From Hyphomicrobiales bacterium (GTDB lineage: Bacteria > Pseudomonadota > Alphaproteobacteria > Rhizobiales > Beijerinckiaceae): DNA of 64,000 nucleotides. How positions within the stretch are numbered: the stretch's first letter is position 1; the number at the start of each line of letters is the position of its first letter. Location of the stretch: contig JADJVD010000001.1 of NCBI GenBank assembly GCA_016716745.1, positions 558,001 through 622,000 on the forward strand, read 5' to 3'. The translations under genes and the position numbers were made by a program. A model generated the notes under the pieces. It did not search any database. It was given only the letters and a program-made list of their open reading frames with translations, and was not told the DNA's origin. This document shows, piece by piece, positions 35,923 through 44,319 of this stretch.

Positions 35923-36598
35923 GCAGCCGCCCCTCGCCCAGCACCAGACGGCGCGCCTGATCGAACTGGTCCATCAGGCCGAGATCGTGCGTCGCGATGA
36001 CGACCGACGTGCCCGACTTGTGCAGCTCGACGAAGAGCCGCAGCAGCCGTCGCGCCAGACTCGGATCGACATTGCCGGTCGGCTCGTCCGCGAGCAGCAA
36101 TTCGGGCCGCACGATCAGCGCGCGCGCGATGGCGGCGCGTTGCTTCTCGCCGCCGGAGAGCACCTGCGGCAGGACATGCATCCGCTCGCCGAGCCCGACC
36201 CAATGCAGCAGCTCGACCACCTCGGCGCGATAACCGCGCTCCTCGCGGCCGGCGACGCGCAGCGGCAGCGCGACGTTCTCGTAGGTGGTGATGTGATCGA
36301 GCAGGCGGAAATCCTGGAACACCACGCCGATGCGACGGCGCACGCCCGTCAGCGCGTCCTTGTCGATGGTCGAGGCGTCCTTGCCGAACACGGTGATCAG
36401 GCCGCGCGTGGGCCGCAGCGACAGCATGATGAGGCGCAGCAGCGTCGTCTTGCCGGCGCCCGAGGGGCCGGTCAGAAACTGAAAGCTCTGCGGCGCAATG
36501 GCGAAACTGAGGTCGCGCAGGACCTCCGCTCCCATGCCATACCGCAAGCCGACATTCTCGAAACGAACCACGCGCGACCTCAGCTTCGTCGGCATCAT
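35909..36598 (-). CDS. ftsE: Cell division ATP-binding protein FtsE
   Basis: The 229-residue ABC ATPase has Walker A GPSGAGKTTLLRL, the Q-loop VFQDFRLLDH (FtsE-typical), the ABC signature LSGGEKQRAAIARAL, Walker B LLLADEPTGNVD and the H-loop ATHD. It partners FtsX in the divisome. The start may be ATG 36598, ATG 36595 or a GTG near 36568 that gives VRFENVGLRYG. A perfect CtrA box lies 13 bp upstream of the annotated start, so cell-cycle control is likely. Confidence 0.95.
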   Translation of the reverse strand: MMPTKLRSRVVRFENVGLRYGMGAEVLRDLSFAIAPQSFQFLTGPSGAGKTTLLRLIMLSLRPTRGLITVFGKDASTIDKDALTGVRRRIGVVFQDFRLLDHITTYENVALPLRVAGREERGYRAEVVELLHWVGLGERMHVLPQVLSGGEKQRAAIARALIVRPELLLADEPTGNVDPSLARRLLRLFVELHKSGTSVVIATHDLGLMDQFDQARRLVLGEGRLHVYD

Positions 36599-36610
36599 CG
36601 GACGATCCGC

Positions 36611-36625
36611 TTAACCGGACCTTAA
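36611..36625. promoter_or_regulatory. Perfect CtrA-type box between ftsE and the zinc-ribbon gene
   Basis: TTAA CCGGACC TTAA, exact TTAA-N7-TTAA. It is 13 bp from the ftsE start and 69 bp from the divergent zinc-ribbon gene. CtrA regulates division genes in alphaproteobacteria, so control of ftsEX is a reasonable inference. Confidence 0.68.
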
Positions 36626-36693
36626 CCATGACCGACCACGAATGAAGCGGCGGCGCAGCGCTCATTCCGGGCCGGACGCGCCCGGATTCGCCG

Positions 36694-37389
36694 ATGCTGA
36701 CGGTCTGCCCAACCTGCTCCAGCGCCTATGAGGTCGACGACGCGCATGTGGCGCGCGGCGCGCAGGTGCGCTGCTCCTTCTGTCACGACGTCTGGCGGCT
36801 CGAGGCGCCGCGCCCGCAGGCCAGATGCGCGCCGACGATCGACGTCGAGGCCTCCGCCGCCCGCAGCGGCCCCGAGCCCTATCCCTTCGACGAGACGCCG
36901 GCGCGTCGCGCCTCGTCCCCGCCTCCTGCGCCCCGCGCCGTCTCGCTCGCGCCGCGCCGCGCGCTCGTCGGACTGCTCGCCGCCGCCGCCGTCTCGGCCG
37001 CGCTGGCGGGCCGCGAGGCGGTCGTCGCCCGCGCGCCTGTTGCGGCGCGTTTCTATGCCGCCATCGGCCTGCCGGTGAATCTCTCCGGCGTCGAATTCCG
37101 CAACGTGAAATCGGTCGTCGCCGAGGAGAATGGCGCGCGCATTCTCGCGGTGACGGGCGAGGTCGCCAATTTGCGCGACCGGACGACGCCGCTGCCGCCG
37201 CTGCGCGTGTCCGTCCACGGCGGCGATGGACGCCAGATTTATGTCTGGACGGCCGAGGCGCCGAAGTCCAAGCTCGCCGCCGGCGAGACGACATCCTTCC
37301 GCACCCGGCTTGCGGCGCCGCCCGACAAGGCGCGCGACGTGAGGGTGACGCTCGCAGAGGCGACGGCGAGCGAGAAGACGAAGAAATGA
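36694..37389 (+). CDS. MJ0042-type zinc-ribbon membrane protein
   Basis: The 231-residue protein begins MLTVCPTCSSAYEVDDAHV, then RCSFCHDVW, two CxxC knuckles forming a zinc ribbon of the MJ0042 type. A Pro/Ala-rich linker leads to one membrane segment (ALVGLLAAAAVSAALAG). The last ~110 residues resemble the DUF3426-like domain often found with this ribbon (VSGVEFRNVKSV is near; VTGEVANLRD). The function is unknown; the ribbon should be cytoplasmic and the tail periplasmic. It overlaps hpt by 4 bp (ATGA). Confidence 0.85.
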   Translation: MLTVCPTCSSAYEVDDAHVARGAQVRCSFCHDVWRLEAPRPQARCAPTIDVEASAARSGPEPYPFDETPARRASSPPPAPRAVSLAPRRALVGLLAAAAVSAALAGREAVVARAPVAARFYAAIGLPVNLSGVEFRNVKSVVAEENGARILAVTGEVANLRDRTTPLPPLRVSVHGGDGRQIYVWTAEAPKSKLAAGETTSFRTRLAAPPDKARDVRVTLAEATASEKTKK

Positions 37390-37925
37390 GCGGTCAAAGG
37401 CGGGTTCGGGTTCTCTACGAGGAAGCCCAGGTTCAGGCGCGCACAGAGGAGCTGGCGCGCGAAATCGCGCAATGGAAGCCGAAGAATCTGCTCGTCGTCG
37501 CGGTGCTGAAGGGCTCGTTCATGTTCGCCGCCGATCTGATGCGCGCGATGCATCGGGCGGGACTGGAGCCGCAGGTCGAATTCATCCATCTGTCGAGCTA
37601 TCTCGACGGCACCGTGTCGAGCGGGCAGGTGAAGATTTTGCGCGACATCGAGTCGACGGTGCAGGATCGCGACGTGCTGCTCGTCGACGATATTCTCGAA
37701 TCGGGCCGCACCCTCGCTTTCGCCAAAGACCTGCTCGCCGCGCGCGGGGCGCGCAGCGTCAAGGTGTGCTGCATCCTCGAAAAGCCCGGCAAGCGCGCGG
37801 TGCAGATCGACGCCGATTTCGTCGGCTTTCATACGCCCGACCTGTTCGTCGTCGGCTACGGGATGGACGTGGCGCATTCCTATCGCGAGCTGCCCTATAT
37901 CGGCGTCGTCGAGACCGACGGCTAA
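37386..37925 (+). CDS. hpt: Hypoxanthine phosphoribosyltransferase
   Basis: The 179-residue protein has the PRPP-binding motif VLLVDDILESGRTLAFA, the N-terminal LLVVAVLKGSFMFAADL and VDFVGFHTPDLFVVGYG near the end (as DADFVGFHTPDLF). It salvages hypoxanthine or guanine to IMP or GMP using PRPP in the cytoplasm. The ATG overlaps the stop of the zinc-ribbon gene, so the two are translationally coupled. It converges with tspO and overlaps its 3' end by 4 bp. Confidence 0.94.
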   Translation: MSGQRRVRVLYEEAQVQARTEELAREIAQWKPKNLLVVAVLKGSFMFAADLMRAMHRAGLEPQVEFIHLSSYLDGTVSSGQVKILRDIESTVQDRDVLLVDDILESGRTLAFAKDLLAARGARSVKVCCILEKPGKRAVQIDADFVGFHTPDLFVVGYGMDVAHSYRELPYIGVVETDG

Positions 37926-38422
37926 TTCAGCCGCCAGATCGCCGCGTTGAGAATGGCGGCGAAACTCACCCAGGCGAGATAGGGCGCAAGCAGCCAGGCC
38001 GCGACGCCGTCGACACGTCGGAAGGCGGCGATCGTCGCCGCGATGGCGAGCCACAGCGCGGCGATGACGAGAAGCCCGAGCGCCGGGCTCTTCAGCCCGA
38101 AGAAGGCGACCGACCAGAGCGCGTTGAGGACGATCTGCGCGACGAAGGCGGCGATCGCAGCGCCGCGGCCGGGCGTCGTGGCCGGCGCGCGCAGCACGCG
38201 ATAGAAGGCGTAGGCCATCATCGCGTAGAGGGCCGTCCAGACAGGTCCGAACAACCAGTTCGGCGGATTGAACGAGGGCTTGTTCAGACCGGCGTACCAG
38301 GTCGGGATCGCCGGCATGGTCGCGGCGGCGCCGATCAGCGAGGCGGCGACGACGAGCGCAAGCGCGATCAATCCCGCTTTCCACGCAGGCATGGCGCCAC
38401 GGTTCAAGACTTCTGTCGTCAC
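37922..38422 (-). CDS. tspO: TspO/MBR family membrane protein
   Basis: The 166-residue protein has five membrane segments and the family pattern WYAGLNKPSFNPPNWLFGPVW (split in my reading at LNK/PSF), then LNALWSVAFFG and the C-terminal WLLAPYLAWVSFAAILN. TspO proteins bind porphyrins and can regulate tetrapyrrole or stress responses in alphaproteobacteria. The GTG at 38422 was chosen because AGGAGA lies seven bases before it; ATG 38392 would give 156 residues. It diverges from the PLP-lyase gene. Confidence 0.9.
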   Translation of the reverse strand: MTTEVLNRGAMPAWKAGLIALALVVAASLIGAAATMPAIPTWYAGLNKPSFNPPNWLFGPVWTALYAMMAYAFYRVLRAPATTPGRGAAIAAFVAQIVLNALWSVAFFGLKSPALGLLVIAALWLAIAATIAAFRRVDGVAAWLLAPYLAWVSFAAILNAAIWRLN

Positions 38423-38498
38423 GCGATCTCTCCTAAGGTGCCAAGACATGCCGCGCTCGCGTCAGATGAGGCGCGTCGGCGGCTTTTCAAGCGCAAGG

Positions 38499-39656
38499 AT
38501 GGACGAAGGCATGAAGCCGCAATGGTCGCGACGCAGCCTGCTGGCGCAGGCGCTTGGCAAGATCGACGAGGCGAGCCGCGCGGTGACGCCGCCGATCCAT
38601 GTGACGACGACCTTCATCCGCGATCCCGACAATCAATATCGCTCCGGCAATGTCTACGGCCGGCCGGACAACGAGACCGTGCGCGAGGCGGAGGCGGTCG
38701 TCGCGATGCTGGAGCGGGCGGCCGGCGCGCTCGTCTTCGGCTCGGGCATGTCGGCGGCCACCGCCGTGTTCCTGTCGCTCGCGCCGGGCGATCACGTCGT
38801 CGCCCCGACCGTCATGTATTGGGCGCTGCGCAACTGGCTGAAGCTCGACGCGGCGCAATGGGGCCTGCGCGTCGAGTTCGTCGACACCAGCGATCTCGCC
38901 GCAGTGAAACGCGCGGTGCGTCGCGGCGAGACGAAACTCGTCTGGCTGGAGACGCCGTCGAACCCGATGTGGAGCGTCGCCGACATCGCCGCGGTCTGCG
39001 AGATCGCGCATGGCGCGGGCGCCGTGGTCGGCGTCGATTCGACAGTGGCGACGCCGATCTTCACGCGGCCGCTGGAACTCGGCGCCGACATCGCGATGCA
39101 CTCGGCGACCAAATATCTCAACGGCCATTCCGACGTGATCGCCGGGGCGCTCGCCACAGCGCGCGAGGACGAGCGGTGGACGAGGATCAAGCGCGTGCGC
39201 GCGACGCTCGGCCAGATCCTCGGGCCGTTCGAGGCCTACATGCTGCTGCGGGGGATGCGCACGCTGGAGGCGCGCGTGCGCATGCAGAGCGCGAGCGCGA
39301 TGACTGTCGCCGAACATTTTGCGAAAGACTCGCGCGTGCTGGACGTTCTGTATCCGGGACTGCCGACGCATCCCGGCCACGACGTGGCGGCGCGGCAGAT
39401 GCTCGGCGGCTTCGGCGGCATGTTGTCGATCCGCCTGCGCGCCGGCGAGGAGGCGGCCGTGCGCGCGGCGGCGAACGTGAAACTGTGGAAGCGCGCGACC
39501 TCGCTCGGCGGCGTCGAATCGCTGATCGAGCATCGCGCCTCGATCGAGGGGCCGGGCACGCCATGTCCGGGCGATCTGTTGCGGCTGTCGGTGGGGCTCG
39601 AAGACCCGGCCGATCTTATCGCCGATCTGGATCAGGCCATCGGCGCGAACAGCTGA
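38499..39656 (+). CDS. metC: Cys/Met-metabolism PLP-dependent enzyme (cystathionine beta-lyase-like)
   Basis: The ~385-residue protein has the fold-type I gamma-family motifs: VTPPIHVTTTFIRD, YGRPDNETVREAE, VFGSGMSAATAVFLSL, LETPSNPMWSV, and HSATKYLNGHSDVI with the PLP-binding Lys in SATKY. Substrates of the family include cystathionine and homocysteine precursors; the exact reaction is not fixed. Starts at ATG 38499 or ATG 38511 are both possible. A single palindromic repeat arm lies 20 bp after the stop. Confidence 0.82.
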   Translation: MDEGMKPQWSRRSLLAQALGKIDEASRAVTPPIHVTTTFIRDPDNQYRSGNVYGRPDNETVREAEAVVAMLERAAGALVFGSGMSAATAVFLSLAPGDHVVAPTVMYWALRNWLKLDAAQWGLRVEFVDTSDLAAVKRAVRRGETKLVWLETPSNPMWSVADIAAVCEIAHGAGAVVGVDSTVATPIFTRPLELGADIAMHSATKYLNGHSDVIAGALATAREDERWTRIKRVRATLGQILGPFEAYMLLRGMRTLEARVRMQSASAMTVAEHFAKDSRVLDVLYPGLPTHPGHDVAARQMLGGFGGMLSIRLRAGEEAAVRAAANVKLWKRATSLGGVESLIEHRASIEGPGTPCPGDLLRLSVGLEDPADLIADLDQAIGANS

Positions 39657-39676
39657 AGCGCATGGCGCGCCTTAGT

Positions 39677-39707
39677 CGTGGATGGCCGGGACAAGCCCGG
39701 CCATGAC
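39677..39707. repeat. Single palindromic repeat arm, copy C
   Basis: A 31-bp arm starting CGTGGATGGCC and ending GGCCATGAC, identical to the right arm of copy B (22806-22836). It lies between the convergent PLP-lyase and mcd genes. No partner arm is present nearby, unlike copies A and B. Its internal hairpin could end transcripts from both sides. Confidence 0.85.
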
Positions 39708-39716
39708 ACGGGCGGC

Positions 39717-41384
39717 TCAGTTCGCGCCTTCGAGGAAGCGGCGGCCGATGACCTGCGCCTGAATCTCGGCGGCGCCCTCGAAGATGTTGAGAATGCGCGC
39801 GTCGCAGAGCACGCGCGAGATCGCGTATTCGAGCGCGAAGCCGTTGCCGCCGTGGATCTGCAGCGCATTGTCGGCCGCCGCCCAGGCGACGCGCGCGCCG
39901 AGCAGCTTGGCCATGCCCGCCTCGAGGTCGCAGCGCCGGCCGCCGTCCTTGGCGCGGCCGGAGAAATAGGTGATCTGGCGGGCGATGTGGATTTCGACCG
40001 CCATCATCACGACCTTGTCCGACACGCGCGGGAAATTGATCAGCGCCTTGCCGAACTGGATGCGCTCCTTGGCATAGCGCAGGCCCAACTCCATCGCGGA
40101 CTGGGCGACGCCGATGGCGCGCGCGGCGGTCTGGATGCGGGCGGCCTCGAAGGTCTGCATGAGCTGCTTGAAGCCCTGCCCCTCTTCCTCGCCGAGCAGG
40201 TTCTTCGCCGGCACCTCGAAGCCGTCGAAGGCGATCTCGTATTCCTTCATGCCGCGATAGCCGAGCACCTCGATCTCGCCGCCCGACATGCCCTTGGCCG
40301 GGAAGGGATTGGCGTCGTCGCCGCGCGGCTTCTCGGCCAGGAACATCGACAGGCCCTTGTAGCCGGGCTCGTTCGGATTGGTGCGCGCCAGCAGCGTCAT
40401 CACGTCGGCGCGCACGGGATGGGTGATCCAGGTCTTGTTGCCGCGGATCACATAGACGTCGCCCTCGCGCGTCGCGCGCGTGCGCAGCGAGGCGAGGTCG
40501 GAGCCGGTGTTGGGCTCGGTGAAGACGGCGGTCGGGAGGATCTCGCCGCTCGCGATCTTCGGCAGGTAATGCTGCTTCTGCGCCTCCGTGCCGCCGGCGA
40601 GAATCAGTTCGGCGGCGATCTCGGAGCGCGTGCCGAGCGAGCCGACGCCGATATAGGCGCGCGACAGTTCCTCGGAGACGACGCACATCGCCACCTTGCC
40701 GAGGCCCATGCCGCCAAATTCTTCCGGAATGGTGAGGCCGAAGACGCCGAGTTCGGCGAGGCCGGCGATCACCTCGAGCGGAATGTAGTCGTTCTTGCGG
40801 TGCCAGTCGTGCGCGTGGGGCAGCACTTCGGCTGCCGCGAACTTGCGCATCTCGGAGCGGATCGCCTCCATGTCCTCGTCGAGGCCAGCGTCGCCGACGA
40901 GGCCCATCGCGTCGCCCTCGGCGATCAGCTCGACGAGGCGGGCGCGGTTGTCCGGCGTGTTGCCGGTGGCCAGCAGCTCCTCGACGCCGGGGGTATGGCG
41001 GTCGGCGACTTCGCGCGCGGTGACGCCGAAGTCGGCCGGGCGCACCATCTCGCCCTGATTCATCGGAATGCCGCCGAACACCTGCGAGAGATATTCTCCG
41101 AGCGCGATGCGGGTCAGCAGCTCCTCGGTCTCGCCGAAGCGGCCCTCGCCGCTCATGCGCTCGACATAAGCGGCCATCTCGCGCACGCACTGGGCGTAGG
41201 TGGCGAGCCAGGCGAGGCCATGCACGGCGTGCTGCTCGGCCTCGATGGCGGCGTTGGAGAGGCGCCCGTCCCTGCCGACGCGCTCGCGGACGTGGCGGGT
41301 TGCGTCCGACAGCAGCGTGTCGACGGCGACGCTCGCCTCCCGGGCGAGGGCCAACAGGTCTTTGGCGGGGGTCGGCGTCGTCAT
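39717..41384 (-). CDS. mcd: (2S)-methylsuccinyl-CoA dehydrogenase Mcd
   Basis: The 555-residue protein belongs to the acyl-CoA dehydrogenase family with an N-terminal extension of about 170 residues, the hallmark length of Mcd. Motifs include FTEPNTGSDLASLRTRA, GNKTWITHP, RIQFGKALINFPRVSD and IHGGNGFALEYAISRVL, with NIFEGAAEIQ near the end. It oxidises methylsuccinyl-CoA to mesaconyl-CoA with ETF as acceptor in the ethylmalonyl-CoA pathway. The context supports this: ccr lies two genes upstream on the same strand and ecm is next to ccr. ATG 41384 is the start. Confidence 0.93.
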   Translation of the reverse strand: MTTPTPAKDLLALAREASVAVDTLLSDATRHVRERVGRDGRLSNAAIEAEQHAVHGLAWLATYAQCVREMAAYVERMSGEGRFGETEELLTRIALGEYLSQVFGGIPMNQGEMVRPADFGVTAREVADRHTPGVEELLATGNTPDNRARLVELIAEGDAMGLVGDAGLDEDMEAIRSEMRKFAAAEVLPHAHDWHRKNDYIPLEVIAGLAELGVFGLTIPEEFGGMGLGKVAMCVVSEELSRAYIGVGSLGTRSEIAAELILAGGTEAQKQHYLPKIASGEILPTAVFTEPNTGSDLASLRTRATREGDVYVIRGNKTWITHPVRADVMTLLARTNPNEPGYKGLSMFLAEKPRGDDANPFPAKGMSGGEIEVLGYRGMKEYEIAFDGFEVPAKNLLGEEEGQGFKQLMQTFEAARIQTAARAIGVAQSAMELGLRYAKERIQFGKALINFPRVSDKVVMMAVEIHIARQITYFSGRAKDGGRRCDLEAGMAKLLGARVAWAAADNALQIHGGNGFALEYAISRVLCDARILNIFEGAAEIQAQVIGRRFLEGAN

Positions 41385-41465
41385 CGCAGAGGCTCCGGGA
41401 TGTGTGCTCCTCCCGTGCTAGCGCGTCGGATTTTGCGATGCAACACGACCTTTGCGGCGCCGCCC

Positions 41466-42377
41466 TCAGGCGCGGCGCGGGGTCGCCAGCGCGACGCCGA
41501 GCACGGCCAGCGCCGCCCCGGCGATCTGCACCGGCGCGAGCGTCTCGCCGAACAGCAGGAAGGCCTCGACCGCCACCGTCGGCGGCACGAGGTAGATCAG
41601 CGCGGCCGAGCGGGCGACGGCGCCATGGCGGATCAGGAGGAGGAGCAGGCTGATCGCGCCGATCGACAGCGCCAGCACCGACCAGGCCATGGTGGCGACG
41701 ATGGTCGGCGTCCAGACGATCCGCATCGGCTCGACGAGGAAGGCGATTGGCGCCGTCGCCAGCAGCGCGCCGAGATATTGCGCGACGGTCATGGTGCGCA
41801 GATCGCCGGCGCCGAGAAAGCGCTTCTGATAGAAGGAGCCGAGCGTCGCCGAAATCATGGCGACGGCGTTGATCGCCAGCGGGCCGAGCGCCGCCGCGAT
41901 GGCGCCGGCCTCAAGCCCCGCGAGCTTGGGCGCGAGCACGGCGGCGAGCCCGGCGAGGCCGATCAGCACGCCCGCCCATTGCCGCATCGTGATGCGCTCG
42001 CCGATCAGGCGCGGGGCGAGCAACGCGGTGAGAATCGGCTGGATCGCGGCCAGCAGGCCCGAGATCGAAGCGGGCAGCCCGTGGCGGATCGCCCACCAGA
42101 CGCCGCCCAGATAGATCGCGTGCAGCAGCACGCCGGAGACGAGGGCATGACCCCAGGCGCGCGCCGTGCGCGGCCATGTCGCCCCCGCGGCGAGCGCAAA
42201 GACGGCGAGCGCCGCGCCGGCGAAGGCGTAGCGCAGCGAAAGGAAAGTCAGCGGGTCGGCGTCGTCGGCCGCGTAGCGCGCCGAAATCCAGCCCGTCGAC
42301 CAGATCAACACGAACAGCGTCGGCGCGATCCGGTCGAACACGGCGGGCGAGGAACCCGGAGGCATGGCCGCAGACAT
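41466..42377 (-). CDS. DMT-superfamily (EamA) transporter
   Basis: The 303-residue protein has ten predicted membrane segments in two EamA repeats (LIWSTGWISARYA, GLAAVLAPKLAGL, AALIYLVPPTVAVEA). DMT transporters export amino acids, nucleosides or other metabolites; the substrate is unknown. It sits between ccr and mcd on the same strand, 51 bp after ccr and 81 bp before mcd, so it is likely part of that operon. That position hints at metabolite export tied to acetyl-CoA assimilation, which is speculation. Confidence 0.85.
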   Translation of the reverse strand: MSAAMPPGSSPAVFDRIAPTLFVLIWSTGWISARYAADDADPLTFLSLRYAFAGAALAVFALAAGATWPRTARAWGHALVSGVLLHAIYLGGVWWAIRHGLPASISGLLAAIQPILTALLAPRLIGERITMRQWAGVLIGLAGLAAVLAPKLAGLEAGAIAAALGPLAINAVAMISATLGSFYQKRFLGAGDLRTMTVAQYLGALLATAPIAFLVEPMRIVWTPTIVATMAWSVLALSIGAISLLLLLIRHGAVARSAALIYLVPPTVAVEAFLLFGETLAPVQIAGAALAVLGVALATPRRA

Positions 42378-42428
42378 GGCCTCTGGCTAGGCGGGCCGGG
42401 GCCCGCCCGCAAGAGGGCCGGGCGCGGG

Positions 42429-43703
42429 TCAGCCCTTCGTCGGACCGGCCTCGAGCACATCCTCCAGCGTCTTCAGGCCGGGCTTCGGCGAGGAGACGAG
42501 TACCGCCATGTTGCCGGGCGCGTGCTGGTTCTTCCACATCTTGGTGTGGGCGAGCGGGATCTTGTCCCAGGGGAAGACCTCGGACATGCAGGGGTCGACG
42601 CGGCGATCCAGCACGAACTTGTTGGCGGCGGAGGCCTGCTTCAGATGCGCGAAGTGCGAGCCCTGAATGCGCTTCTGGCGCATCCAGACGTAGCGGGCGT
42701 CGAAGGTCAGGTTGAAGCCGGTGGTGCCGGCGCAGAACACGACCATGCCGCCGCGCTTCACGACGAGGCAGGACACCGGGAAGGTCTGTTCGCCCGGATG
42801 CTCGAAGACGGTGTCGACGTCCTTCTTGCCGGTGATGTCCCAGATCGCCTTGCCGAACTTGCGGGCCTCCTTCAGCCAGTCGTTGTATTCCGTCGTGTTG
42901 ACGGTGGGCATCTGCCCCCAGCACTTGAAGTCCTTGCGGTTGATGACGCCCTTGGCGCCGAGACCGAGGACGTAGTCGCGCTTGGACTCGTCGGAGATGA
43001 TGCCGATGGCGTTCGCGCCTGCGGCCGCGCAGAGCTGCACGCCGAAGACGCCGAGGCCGCCCGAAGCGCCCCAGACGAGCACGTTGTCGCCGGGGCGCAG
43101 CCGCTCGTGCCCGAACAGCATGCGGTAGGCGGTGGCCAGCGTCAGCGTGTAGCAGGCGGCTTCCTCCCAGGAGAGGTGGCGCGGACGCTCCATGAGCTGG
43201 CGGTCCTGAACGCGGCAGAACTGCGCGAAGGAGCCGTCCGGCGTCTCGTAGCCCCAGATGCGCTGGGAGGCGGAGAACATCGGATCGCCGCCGTTGCACT
43301 CCTCGTCGTCGCCGTCGTCCTGGTTGCAATGGATGACGACTTCGTCGCCGACCTTCCAGCGCTTCACCTTGGAGCCGACCGCCCAGACGATGCCGGAGGC
43401 GTCGGAGCCGGCGACGTGGAAGGGGTGCTTGTGGGCGTCGAGCGTCGAGATCGGCTGGCCGAGCGCGGCCCAGACGCCGTTGTAGTTCACGCCGGCCGCC
43501 ATCACGAGCACGAGCACATCGTGCGAGTCGAGCTCCCAGGTCGGCACGACCTCGATCTGCATCGCCTGCTCCGGCGGGCCGTGCCTATCCTTGCGGATCG
43601 CCCATGCGTACATCGTCTTCGGCACATGGCCGAGCGGCGGAATTTCGCCGATCTCGTAAAGATCCTTAAGGGCCGGTCCGGAATCCTTGGCGGGCGCGGT
43701 CAT
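42429..43703 (-). CDS. ccr: Crotonyl-CoA carboxylase/reductase Ccr
   Basis: The 424-residue medium-chain dehydrogenase has MYAWAIRKDRHGPPEQAM near the start, AAGVNYNGVWAALG, the insert CNQDDGDDEECNGGDPMFS typical of Ccr and NADPH motif WGASGGLGVFGVQ. It reductively carboxylates crotonyl-CoA to ethylmalonyl-CoA, the key step of the ethylmalonyl-CoA pathway. ATG 43703 was preferred over upstream in-frame starts because the conserved N-terminus begins there. A 15-bp palindrome lies 45 bp upstream and may be an operator. ecm is encoded divergently 600 bp away. Confidence 0.96.
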   Translation of the reverse strand: MTAPAKDSGPALKDLYEIGEIPPLGHVPKTMYAWAIRKDRHGPPEQAMQIEVVPTWELDSHDVLVLVMAAGVNYNGVWAALGQPISTLDAHKHPFHVAGSDASGIVWAVGSKVKRWKVGDEVVIHCNQDDGDDEECNGGDPMFSASQRIWGYETPDGSFAQFCRVQDRQLMERPRHLSWEEAACYTLTLATAYRMLFGHERLRPGDNVLVWGASGGLGVFGVQLCAAAGANAIGIISDESKRDYVLGLGAKGVINRKDFKCWGQMPTVNTTEYNDWLKEARKFGKAIWDITGKKDVDTVFEHPGEQTFPVSCLVVKRGGMVVFCAGTTGFNLTFDARYVWMRQKRIQGSHFAHLKQASAANKFVLDRRVDPCMSEVFPWDKIPLAHTKMWKNQHAPGNMAVLVSSPKPGLKTLEDVLEAGPTKG

Positions 43704-43747
43704 CTGCCACTCTCGTCGGTTGGCGGCGGGGCGGGCCCGCCCGTTCA

Positions 43748-43762
43748 TGGTGCAATGCACCA
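43748..43762. promoter_or_regulatory. Operator-like palindrome upstream of ccr
   Basis: TGGTGCAATGCACCA is a perfect 7-bp inverted repeat around one central A, 45 bp before the ccr start and 138 bp before the divergent small gene. Dedicated regulators (for example TetR-type CcrR in Methylobacterium) act at ccr promoters, so an operator role is plausible. The binding protein here is unknown. Confidence 0.5.
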
Positions 43763-43899
43763 ACACATAGCACGTTCCGGCCGGCCGCAACCCAGACTTT
43801 CCGCCGCCCGTAAACGAACCGGCAAGATTGGCGCCCCATCATGGGCGCACCGCCGGCATAGGCCGGCCCAAGCCAGGGACATTCTGGAGCTCGCCCGCC

Positions 43900-44202
43900 A
43901 TGCGGTTGTTCGGAATGGAGAGTTTGTCGCAGGCCGACCTGCTGATGCTGCTGTTTGTCTTGACGATCAGCTCGGTGGTCCTCGGCTATCTCAGCGACGC
44001 GATCATGGGCGCCCGCGGGTTCGGCCCGATCGGCAACGGCCTGCTCATCGGGCTCGGCGGCGTCGTGGGCGTTCACTACCGCACCCTTGTGTTTGGACCC
44101 GTGCATTCGCAGCAACACTATGTCATCGCGCTGTCCGCGGTGGGGGCGGCCACCGCGCTGCTGCTGATGTTCGGCTTCCTCAAGAAGCTCGCCAACCGCT
44201 GA
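43900..44202 (+). CDS. Small membrane protein, GlsB/YeaQ-like layout
   Basis: The 100-residue protein starts MRLFGMESLSQADLLMLLFV and shows three hydrophobic segments: LLMLLFVLTISSVVLGYLSD, GPIGNGLLIGLGGVVGVHY and YVIALSAVGAATALLLMFGF. The pattern DAIMGARGFGPIGNGLLIGLGG (quoted in pieces) resembles the small GlsB/YeaQ/YmgE transglycosylase-associated family, with weak similarity. The function is unknown. It lies in the ccr-ecm divergent region and precedes ecm by 117 bp on the same strand. Confidence 0.6.
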   Translation: MRLFGMESLSQADLLMLLFVLTISSVVLGYLSDAIMGARGFGPIGNGLLIGLGGVVGVHYRTLVFGPVHSQQHYVIALSAVGAATALLLMFGFLKKLANR

Positions 44203-44319
44203 CGCCCAGCCGAAAGAGTCGGTCCGGCGCCCTTGGCGACCGGCCGTGCGCCCCGCTAGAATTGTGCGCCGCAGCAGTCTAGACCCGCTCGGCATGCGTC
44301 TGGCTGGCCGGAGGTCGTC

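Noticed and set aside
39678..44282. A plus-strand open frame of over 1500 codons spanning mcd to the ccr promoter
   Set aside because: It runs antisense through three recognised genes and several intergenic regions, with no protein motif; a GC-driven artefact.
44203..44319. Cobalamin riboswitch upstream of the B12-dependent mutase
   Set aside because: The 117-bp gap has no recognisable B12-box and is too short for the full element.
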